Position numbers and translations under genes: made by a program. This document shows positions 22,901 to 34,900 of a stretch of DNA of 64,000 nt, piece after piece; positions within the stretch are counted from its first letter, which is position 1, and every line of letters starts with the position of its first letter. Source of the stretch: Stomoxys calcitrans (lineage: Eukaryota; Arthropoda; Insecta; Diptera; Muscidae). The notes beneath the pieces were generated by a model. That model searched no databases. It saw only the letters and a program-made list of their open reading frames with translations, and was not told where the DNA came from. The stretch is taken from assembly GCF_963082655.1 (NCBI RefSeq), contig NC_081555.1, positions 27,243,766 through 27,307,765 of the forward strand, in the 5' to 3' direction.

Positions 22901-25900
22901 TAAATATCCGATTCACGCTGTACTCTCAAATAACTTGCATTTGAGCTCCATGTTGCAAAAGTTCGTAATTAAGTTCTGTTGGTGGGTGGCGGGTGGTCCC
23001 AAGGCATTTGGTCCCTAAATTGGATATCAAATTTGTGTTCTACGCCCAAATGTTTTACATTTGAGCTTCATATTGACTTGGTCGGTAAATATGTTCTGTT
23101 TGGCAGTGGGGCTGCCTCCCAAAACCTTGGCTCCAAAAGTGGATATCAGTTTCGTTTTCCACACCCAATGTGGGCAAAAGGAGCCCTATTTTGGGCTTAT
23201 CGTTTTATATCGGGGGCCCAGGATTGTATACCATATGTATGTTTTAAGCCACTGTTAGAGAGCTCAACATCATTGTCATAGCTATGAGAAAATCACTTGC
23301 TGCTTGTCTGTAAATAACTTCAAAACAGCGATTTTTCCATTAGCATAACATATTTTTCATTTATTTTGCATTTGCAGGACACAGATACCGACTTCAATGA
23401 CTCCGGCTACCTATGATGCAACAAAACATTATAAGAATCCCTTAAATACATTATCCTATGATGCACCAATATTAACAGCTCCCACATTTACATCAGCATC
23501 AGCAAATACCAATCCATTTACCGGAGCAACCACGGGAGGTACAACCAATACAATGACAATAAATGCAACAAAATCCTCATTACAAGCAGCATCAGCATCG
23601 ACATCACAATCACAAATACCAAGCTATTATGGTATGGGCAATGCACCACACCGTAGCAATAGTTTCCATAAGCAACACCAACAGCAGCCATCACAACTAC
23701 CTCAATATAACAATAGCAGTAATACAACAACAATGAACTATTATCAGGGATCAAAAATAACGGCCGCCACTCATAACGATGCAGCATCATCGACAGCAGC
23801 AAGTGGTAGCAGCAATGGAAGGGGTGGTGGGAGCATTGGTTTGGAGAGAATGCCAAGCGGCTCGGGCAGTAGTAGTGCCACCAGTTCGAGTCCTCTATCG
23901 CCGCCTAGTGTAACTTCCTATAACATAGCCAAGGACCAAGACACGAAATTAGTAAGTGAGATGCATAAATTATGCCGAAAATCACCATTTATGCCAAAGA
24001 AATTCAACGGTTCATCATCGTACAATCGTTATAATACATCAAGTGGAGGAGGCGATGAAAGTCCTAAAAAGGAGTCGGTGTTAACTTCTATAGGTAGGGA
24101 ATATTATATTGACTGTGCCGCTGTGAAGAGTTTTATCGACAAAAGTTGAAGTTCCGGTCAAGAACCTCATCATATTTTGAAATATAGCTTTTAGCTTCTT
24201 TTTCCTTTCCAGTTGGCTATATCTTACTAATCATAGACAATTTGTTTTTGATTTTTGTTTTTTTTTTGTGTTACAGGTCAATCAATTTTACGTAATCTTA
24301 CAACATCACCATTTAGTCAAAAGAAAAATGCCCCCAACAATGTTCAACCCAATCAAATAGATCCACTTTTTCGTATGCCTTGCAGTCAGGATGTTACATA
24401 TCCTGCGTTTGATAGTCCCGATTCAGGGTCGAAATCATCAATGAATCCAACATTAGCAGACTCACCGGCCTTGCAGCGAAAAAGATTTCAAATGGGCGGT
24501 GATTCTAAATACAATATGACGGCAGCCAAGAAATCATCTGCTGATAATAGCTGCAGCAGCAACAATGTCACAAAGGATATTGTCTTTGAAAGGCAAATGT
24601 CTCAACCAGAGCAAATGCAAGACAAATCTGCTATATCACCATTGACAAAGAATGAGTCGCAACCACAACGTGTTCCGGGTAATCATAGTCCTTTAGGTAA
24701 GATTTAGTGCAGCTGTATAACTGGTGTGCTTTATTTTAGTGCTATCCAGTGCAAGTTAGATGTTGTGGATAGAATTTCAGTGCAACCGATTAATCGTGAT
24801 TGTCACAAAATAAAACGCAACAATTGAAGTAAAAAAGAAATTGATTTAATTTTTTTTTATTTTTATTTTTATTTTATAATCAATTTTTATTTTTTAAAAA
24901 CTCTTTTTATAGTCCTTCAACGTTTCTATCATCAACAAAATCAATTGCGCGAAAAAGAATTGGAACGCCAGCATTATCAGCACCAAAGTCATCATCCCTA
25001 CTATCAAAAGCATTCACCTTCAAATGAAAGCACAAATCCATTTCATAGCAGCTACTATCAGGCTGCATCCTCCCCACAACAACATCAACCACCGCATCAT
25101 CACCATGGCTCACATATACCAATTGCCTCATCGAGTAACCTGTCATCATATTCCACATCTAGTCAATCGTCTACACAATCATCGCAATGTTCACAAATAG
25201 GAGTAGAGTTGTCACCATTGTCGTCGTCGTCGTCGCAACAACCTCAACAACATCACTATGGACCAAGAAGTTTACCTTTAATGGCAAATTATGACAACAA
25301 ATTATCTTCATCACCAACCTCACCCTCTCATACAAAAGCTACCCTGGGTTTTGGCACCACCACAACATCACCCCCTTCTGCAGCGGCGTCGGCATCATCG
25401 ACAGCAGCAACTTTGGGACATTTGCAATATCAACCACTGCCTCAACAATATTTGACAAATACTCCATATGCAAATGTAATGCGTAATTCAAGATCACCAC
25501 CCACCTCACCGCCCGAGAATTTTTCGGATTCTAGTGGTGGTGGTGTCGGCACAGTAGGAGTCAATATCCAAAGGACAGAAATAACCAGTCCAACGGTTAC
25601 AAAACTTAGCAAGCTGTACAATCAAAGACATGTACAGCAGCAAGGAATGACTTCAACGGCTACCGCCTCATCAATGGCAAATGCGAATAATGCAGCAAGT
25701 AAAGAAAATCATTTTAAGCCTGAAAGTGGTAAGTGTAATAAGTTACTATTATCAATTATTGCTTGGCTTATATGCAATTGTCTTAAGATGTCGCTTCACA
25801 ATCACATCTCATATATTTACCATTATTATGAGAATTCAAATAGTTTTTTATTAGAAAATATTTGGCCAAATAAGTTGTAAAAATTTCTTTAAATTTAAAA

Positions 25901-28900
25901 AGACCTTATGTTTTAGTTGACATTTTTGATATGATGATAAATTTTCCATTACACCATATTGCACTTGTGACATGAAACAGGCCACGGTTTGGGTTATATT
26001 TAATAACAGAGGACGATTGCTAGCAGAGGGCCTGAGACACTGAGTAAATTTTTCTTGTCCTATCCAGAAAAGAGTGATAAAATAGAGTTTGCAACTTAGA
26101 GTCGTATATAGAAAAGGCGGGGTAGAAGCGTTTCAATACATAAAGGAGGTGGTGATAGGCCAGGATAGTCTACTAATCATTTTAATCATTTCAAGCGCCC
26201 ACAAAATCAACAAGAAGACTGAAGAAAATGCAGATATTTTAATGGTTAATGGTTTCGAGGTACATTTGTACTTAGCCCACCAGTAATCTCTGCTTAGCCA
26301 ACTCATAGGCAACCTCTTTTCCCATCACCCTATGAAGGCCTGGCAAGGCCAGCAAGGCCTTACAGAGCTTGTCATGGTTTGGAGATATTCTTTGCACTCA
26401 CTGATAAGTTTAGATTTCAGATGGCTCTAACTTTAGCGCCTCCAGTCTGTCCACATAAGACTCCGGCACTCACATCGAGGAGCCTTTTATGCTAAAAAAT
26501 CGTCCTGCAAAGAAAAATAGTGCCGCCTGAAAACCCTACAACCGTATGACTCCCAAATTCCCATAACTTCTACGCCGATTCGTTAGCCAACCTTGAATCC
26601 GTCCGTATAAAAAAGGTGTCCAGTGAAATATTATCAAAAGCCAGGGCATGCTTTTCTGTGTGGGAAGACAATGTCCAAGTTATTCTTAAATAAAAAATAC
26701 TCACATTTTGCGTTAAATTTAATTTGGTTTTGAAATAATTCATACAATCGGTCTGCAGATTGTAGGCTTATCTGTTTCTATTACAAATACAAATATGTTT
26801 TTGCTGTGTAATAGGAAAATACTCTTAAGAGCCAGAAGACATACCTTTTTATACCCACCACCATAGGATGGGGGTATACTAATCTAGCCATTCTGTTTGT
26901 AACACCTCGAAATATTAATCTAGGACCCCATGGAGTATATATATTCTTGATCGTCTCGGCATTTTGAGTCGAACTAGCCATGTCCGTCCGTCTGGCGAAA
27001 TCACGATAGCGGGCAAACGCGAAGAGCTAGCCGCTTTAAATTTTGCACATATACTTTATATTGATGTAGGTCGTCGTCGTTGTAGTAGTGTGTTATACAC
27101 TGAGGCGGCAGCCCTTGCCAATGAGGGAATACATCGGGTCAATCCGGTATGTACAACCGGCTGCCATGGGATGTAGGTCGTTGGGGATTGTAAATGGGCC
27201 CTATCGGTTCACATTTGGATATAGCTCCCATATAAACCGATCTCCTGATTTGACTTCTTGAGGCCCTGCAAACCCCAATTTTTTTCCGATTTAGCTGACA
27301 TTTTGCATGTAATATTCCGTTGTGACTTCCAGCAATTGTGCTGAGTACGGTCCAAATCGGGCAAGAACCTAATATAGCTCCCATATAAACCGATCTCCCG
27401 ATTTTACTTCTTGAGCCCCTGGAGGCCGCAATTTTCATCCGATTTGGCTGACATTTTGCTCATAGAGTTCTCTTATGAATTCAAACAACTTAGCAAAGTA
27501 CGGTCCAAATCGGTATTCAACCTAATATAACTCCCATATAAACCGATCTCTCGATTTGACTGCTTGATTCCCTGAAGGCCTCAATATTCATCCGATTTGG
27601 TTAAAATTTTGTGCATAACGTTCTGTTATGACTTCCAACAACTGTGCCAAATACGTCCAATTAGGTCAAGAACCTGATATAGATCACATATAAACCGATA
27701 TCCCAATTTGACTTCTTGAGCCCTTACAAGCCTCAGTTTTCATCTGATTTTTTACACATAGTGTTCTGTTATGACTCTAAACAACTGTGTGAAATCGGTC
27801 AAGAACATGATGGAGCTCCCATATAAACCGATCTCCCGATCTGACTTCTTCAGCCCTTACAAGCCGCGATTTTTATTCGATTTGGCTGAAATTTTGCATA
27901 TAGTGTTCTGTTATGACTCTCAACAACTGCGCCAAGTACGGTCCAATTCGGTCTATAACCAGATGTGCCCCCATATTTTAGCAGAATCCATGGTGGGGGT
28001 TCCCAAGATTCGGCCCGGCCGAACTCAGCATACTATAATATATAGAAATCGCGGTCTAGGAAACCAGTCTAATGCTATTATGGATCTAGTCTGCTTTGGT
28101 ATAAAATGGACAATACGGAGTGAGGTTACTTGATTACATTGAAAGTCAAGTGACACTTGTAGCAAAGTGAGGGCAAAGGTAAATGGGGCCCTAGAAAACA
28201 AGGACAGCGTTCGCCAGAATGTCTGAACAAACAGTCATGGGAGGACCACTATTATCAAAGTTGTTGTTGTAGCAAAGTGTTGTGCACTGCGGGTGGCAGC
28301 CCTTGCCGTCGAAGGACTCCTCCGGTGGAGGGTATAAAAAGCTATCCGACACTGAATGTATCCTATAGAGTTCGCATTTTTCATCCTATTGCGCTAAAAT
28401 TTTTTTCAATGATTTCTCTCATGACTTCCAATTGACTTTATTAAACTTGGTTTTATTCGGTCTGTGCATTGATATTGCTTCTCCATATAAATCGACCTTC
28501 TGATTTTTACTTCTCATTTTCTTTTGATGTGTAGGTGATGTGAAATTACCAATAGGATCGATACTATCGATATTTATTATTAGAATTATCGAATATTGCG
28601 ATTATCGACAGTTTTCAGCTCTACAATATTCCGGCCAACGTCCCTCAGACATACTAACCACTAATGTTAAGTCGGGAGTGAAACATGTCTCCAAATCTAT
28701 GGTAACCAAAGTGCTGCCCTATGATCCTCAGTCCAAGGAGCCTATGAAACATTTTCTACATATCTTATCCACCCTTCCGCATGTATATAACAGTCATCTA
28801 CGCCAAGAGCTCAACCCGACAAGTTGCGCCCTTGCATACCTGATAATCCGTATTCATAATACAGCTTGGTGTCCCTCAGATATACTGAGTGTCACATTGT

Positions 28901-31900
28901 AATCCAAATTTGTCCATGAAAAATTCCATTAAGAACCAAGGGCAAACTTCTCACACTCCAAATGGGTGCCGTTCGATTCAAGTTTAAGCTCAATGATGAG
29001 GGCCTCCTTTTTATAGCCGAGTCCGAACGGCCTGCGGCAGTGCGACACCTCTTTAGGGAGAAGTTTTTACATGGGTGCCATTTAATTTTTTTGAAATGGG
29101 GAAATACCTTCGCCAGCATTAGGAGGTAATAACCACCACTGAAATATTTTTCTGATGCTCTCGCAAGGTTAGGATTCCATGTTTTCAGCGTTATAGGGGG
29201 ACATGCTAACCTCTGCGCTACGGTGGCCTTCAGAGTGTCCCTCAGTGGCGGCATATTTTCTCCGACCGTTCGCGTCCTGCGTGCCCTTCACCAGCAAGTA
29301 GTCCTATCTTCACCACTAGTAGGCATGGACCGCGCTTCTTATCCATACAATCGCGTGAATGTTACGTTTGCGAAGTATCATGGTTACATCACCATCTATA
29401 CTATATATCCATCCGCTAGTTCGTTACGCAGTGTCCTCGTCGCGTCACGAGTAAATCACAACCCCAAACCTATACCAGCCAGATAAGTGTCCAAGTCCAG
29501 TAGACACCTGAGCCAATGATCTTTTGACTAGCCATTCATGCGCGTTCCGTCGGACGGGCACATAAAACCAAAATAGAGTCATGCAGAGTCACGCTTTACG
29601 AAGTATATTAGCCAGTGTACTACCCAGAGTGTCATACATAGATACCAGCGCCGGTAAGCCACTGCCTGTCCATTTGACTACGTCCGGTTCTCGCTCCGGA
29701 GTGCTGTGTAACAACATAAACATATGTTTATGTTGATGAGATATAGTCCGCCGGCGAGAAATATTTACAACCATAGGTGAGTGGTTAGCCTGTTTTGGCC
29801 CATAATAATTCACAAATTGTGAAAAGCTGAACAAAAGTCGACGCCAGACATAAACCCCTTGATAGTAGAGAAGGGTCGTCGCTCACGAAAGGATCTTGGG
29901 GTGATGAGGAAAAATTTCAATCCGGATTAGGCAAGAATTTGGCTTTCTATTAAGCTTCAATTAAAATGTGGTCATTTAGTCAATATTGGAGATATTTTAC
30001 TCTCACGAATAGTTCTTAGAAGATTTCTCTTCAGAAATGGGCTAAGATGGAAGGAAGAAAGTTGATATACCAGTTATATTATTCCTTTTCTGCAACAAGT
30101 GCAATGACTCTTATAACTTATTCTCATTTTCCCCATCACATGCTTTGTTACATATTTCAAACCCTACATATATGTATATTATCGATTATATGCTTTCATC
30201 AAATTTTATGAATTACTCACCATCTCACTTACCTTTTATTTTTCTCACTCTGATTTTTCTTTCTTTCTTTCTTCACCAAATTTCAAATAAAAATGAAAAA
30301 AACAAAAAACACAAAAATCTCATAACATGGTTTACACATTTTACTACTCCACTATTTGTATTGCACTGCCTCACTGCTCACTGCTCGCTCTTGATTGAAT
30401 GTTTGATACTGCCTTTAAACGTTAAATAAAAAATAAAAAAACAAAAAAAACTTGCACCTTTGACTTGCGATTGCCACAATTGCATTTCATCTTGCTCCTC
30501 TATGCGTTTCTGTGTATGTATGTATGTGCGCTTGCAAACCCTATAACCAAACCCTCATACAGGCTGGTTCAATACCTTGGCGGGTGCCATGAAGCGCCAG
30601 CTGTCCAATTATGTTAAAATACAAACGACCAATAACAATTCTCCTTCAAACTCAGCTACCACATCGCCTACGAATGGTGGTGATACCATGGCCCCGGACA
30701 ATAACCGATCGAACCTTTTCTATCGCACCATGTCCACGGGAAGCAGCAGTTCGCCGGGCAACAGTCAAACTACATCACCTTCCAATGAGACAACACCCTC
30801 GGCGAAAGGTGGAAATGGATCAGAGGGATTTTATGAAGGTTCAAGTGCAGGTGGTTTTATACGACGCTATGCGGCTACAACGGGTGCTGGTGTTGGCGGA
30901 AGTGGGGCCAATATAAATACATCTGGAACAAATTCACAAATACCGGCAACTCATACACCTGCTCATATTTTAGCCAATTTGGATAGAAGACATCGTTCAC
31001 CTGACCCACCACCACGCTACAATCGGGGACAGTCGCCTTTGTTATTGCGCAAGAACATTTTGGAATTAAGTGGTCAGCCACCGGGGACTTCACCATTACT
31101 GAACAGAAGGTATGTGAAGAAATTGAAAACAACAAGTGAAAAAAATATGAACAGTAAGTTAAAATTTTATTCCTGTAAGAAATTTTGTCAAAATTTTTTG
31201 TCTACAGAAAATTTTGCCAAAATTTGATGTCTATAGAAAATGTTGGCAAAACTTGATGTCTAAAGAAATTTTGTCAAAATTTTTTGTCTACAGAAAATTT
31301 TGCCAAAATTTGATGTATATAGAAAATATTGGCAAAATTTTATTCCTATAGAAAATTTTGTCAAAATTTTATTTCTATAGAACATTTTATCAACATTTTA
31401 TGTTTATAGCAAAGTTGGCAAAATGCTTTATTATTTAATTAAATTTTTTATTTATTATCTATTTTATTTTTTACCTATTATACGAGTATATTTCTTATCA
31501 ATATTTTGTTAATTTTTTTGTTTTAATTCTTTACTTATTGCTTATTTTGTATTTTATTTCTTTTGTTATTAAGTTTTTTTTTCAAGGATTTAAGCTAGGC
31601 GCTTGAAATTCTGCTCAAATACTTATTATTAATGTAAGTAGGTTGAGATTGTAAATGGGTCAAATCGGTCCATGTTTTGATATGGCTGCCATATAAAGCG
31701 ATCTTAGGTCTTGATTTCTTGAGCCTCTAGAAAGTGCAATTCTTATCCGATTTGGTTGAAATTTTGCACATATCGTTGAGGAATGAAAACAACAACAACT
31801 GTGCTAGGTATGGTCTAAATCGGTTCAAAACCTAATATGTCGTTTTGGTATGACCCAAATCGGCGGGTAACCTGTTATAGCTGCCATATAAACCGATTTC

Positions 31901-34900
31901 CCAATTCGACACTCTGTACCACTGGAGGCAGCAAATTTTACTCGATTTGTCTGAAATTTTGAAGGTAGTAGTTTTCTATGACTTCTAACAGCCATGATAA
32001 GTACGGTCCATATCGGTCAATAACTTGATGTAGCTCATCTAAAGAACTTGACAAATGCGATCCATTGTGGAGGGTGCCATATAAACCGATTTCCCAATTC
32101 GACACTCTGTGCCACTGGAGGCAGCAAATTTTACTCGATTTGTCTGAAATTTTGAAGCTAGTAGTTTTCTATGACTTCTAACAGCCATGACAAGTACGGT
32201 CCATATCGGTCAATAACTTGATGTAGCTCATTTAAAGAACTTGACAAATGCGATCCATTGTGGAGGGTATACAAAATTCTGCCCGGCCGAACTTAGCACG
32301 CTTTTACTTGTATATTATTTAAATTTTTTTAATTTTTTTATCTTAATTTATTTTTATTTTCTTCAGTTTTTATTTTTAATTCTTTTTATTTTCTTATCAT
32401 ATTTATTATCAATGTTTTGTTTTTTTTTGTTTTAATTTTTTTTTTAAAGTTTTTCTTTATTTTTTATTTTTTTGTTATTATTCATTTGTCTGTTTGCGTG
32501 ATTTGCGATTTTTCGAACACATTCCTGCTCGACATCATATTCAATGCTTTCTATTCAAAGAATAGCATAGCAAAGAACTTTTAAAATTGGTTAAGTGTGC
32601 GCTTTTGTCAAAACAGCTTGACTGGCATGGTAGACTGCGATTTCTGATACGCCATGTATCTTCACAACACCTTTGTCAATTTGATATAAGTCTTCTAACC
32701 AAAGACGAAACGCGTCCCATAGTGGTTGGTGTGTGTTGCTATCTTTGTCTTTCCTTTTCCATTTGGATCTCCGTTCAACCAGCTCGTCTCGAAAGAGAAA
32801 CAAACAAAAATTGTAAAATTGAATGATCTCGCCCTAACAGGCAAAAAACTTGAAAAATTAAAAATTCGGCAGAGCCCGGCCAGGATTCAAACCTGGGACC
32901 ACGGAGCAACGGCGAGAGCCACTGCCGTTGTCTTAGCGTTCGAAGCCATCAATACAACTTCCAACAAATTAATAAAATCATGTGTAGTACGGAAGAAGTG
33001 TAATTTGCCACAGAGAGAATGTCTGTCATTACACAAAAATACATTCATTGGGAAAATGTACAGCTAACAGACAGGGTTGTCGAGTGTGGTTAATGTGGTA
33101 ATTGTATCACAGATGCGTTTTCGCTATTAAAACGATTCAAATGCAACATACCAACGCACGACCCTTGAAGCCATCACATCTAATATGGTTGAAAAGTCTT
33201 CTAACCAAAGACGAAACGCGTTCCATAGTGGTTGGTGTGTGTTGCTATCATTGTTTTTCCTTTCCCATTTGCATCTCCGATTATTGAGCTTGTCTCGAAA
33301 GAGAAACAAACAAAATTTTTTTATTTTAATTATTAAAAATTAAATTATTTTCTATATTAATTATTAAAAATTAAATTATATTTTATTTTATTTATTTAAA
33401 CTATTTAAACTATTTTATTTCACTTATTGTTATTATTATACACCTTTTTTAATTTTTCAAATTTTTTTTTTTAAATTTTTTTTGTCAAATTTTTAATTTT
33501 TTTTCTTCCTTTTTAATTTTTTTTATTCTCTTTTTACCATATTTTTTTTTTTGTAAACTTTATCAACATTTTAATTCATGGTATTTAAAAAGATTTTAAC
33601 TACAAGAATGAAAGCGCAAACAGAACTTTTTATTATTTTATTTCCATCAAAAATAAAGGTTTCCAAAAGTTTGTTGTTTTATATGTTACTAGCCGAACTT
33701 GGCTCGCTTCACTACGCCTACTTTAACTCTTTTTAGGATGGGTACACTTCGCCCTGAATGTGGATATCTAATTCGTGCCGCGAGATCATCGGACAAAATT
33801 TAAAGCGGTGATTATCCCCTCTTAATGCTTAATTCGCGAGATACCATGCCATGCTTAGTCATGTAAAAAATCTGGCCAAAGAGGTGTCGCACTGCGGCAC
33901 GCCATTAGGACTCCGCTATAAAAAAAAGGTCCGTTATCGCTGAGTTTAAACTTAAACCGGAAAGCATTAATTGATGTGTGAGAAGTTTACTCCTGCTCGG
34001 TTCCTGGGCAAAATTTTACTCGTCTCGAAAGAGAAACAAACAAAAATTGTAAAATTGAATGATCTCGCCCTAACAGGCAAAAAACTTGAAAAATTAAAAA
34101 TTCGGCAGAGCCCGGCCAGGATTCAAACCTGGGACCACGGAGCAACGGCGAGAGCCACTGCCGTTGTCTTAGCGTTCGAAGCCATCAATACAACTTCCAA
34201 CAAATTAATAAAATCATGTGTAGTACGGAAGAAGTGTAATTTGCCACAGAGAGAATGTCTGTCATTACACAAAAATACATTCATTGGGAAAATGTACAGC
34301 TAACAGACAGGGTTGTCGAGTGTGGTTAATGTGGTAATTGTATCACAGATGCGTTTTCGCTATTAAAACGATTCAAATGCAACATACCAACGCACGACCC
34401 TTGAAGCCATCACATCTAATATGGTTGAAAAGTCTTCTAACCAAAGACGAAACGCGTTCCATAGTGGTTGGTGTGTGTTGCTATCATTGTTTTTCCTTTC
34501 CCATTTGCATCTCCGATTATTGAGCTTGTCTCGAAAGAGAAACAAACAAAATTTTTTTATTTTAATTATTAAAAATTAAATTATTTTCTATATTAATTAT
34601 TAAAAATTAAATTATATTTTATTTTATTTATTTAAACTATTTAAACTATTTTATTTCACTTATTGTTATTATTATACACCTTTTTTAATTTTTCAAATTT
34701 TTTTTTTTAAATTTTTTTTGTCAAATTTTTAATTTTTTTTCTTCCTTTTTAATTTTTTTTATTCTCTTTTTACCATATTTTTTTTTTTGTAAACTTTATC
34801 AACATTTTAATTCATGGTATTTAAAAAGATTTTAACTACAAGAATGAAAGCGCAAACAGAACTTTTTATTATTTTATTTCCATCAAAAATAAAGGTTTCC

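Noticed and set aside
23518..23856. 112-residue minus-strand ORF
   Set aside because: Antisense shadow of hep exon 6, which is Ser/Thr/Gln-rich and so tends to be open on the reverse strand.
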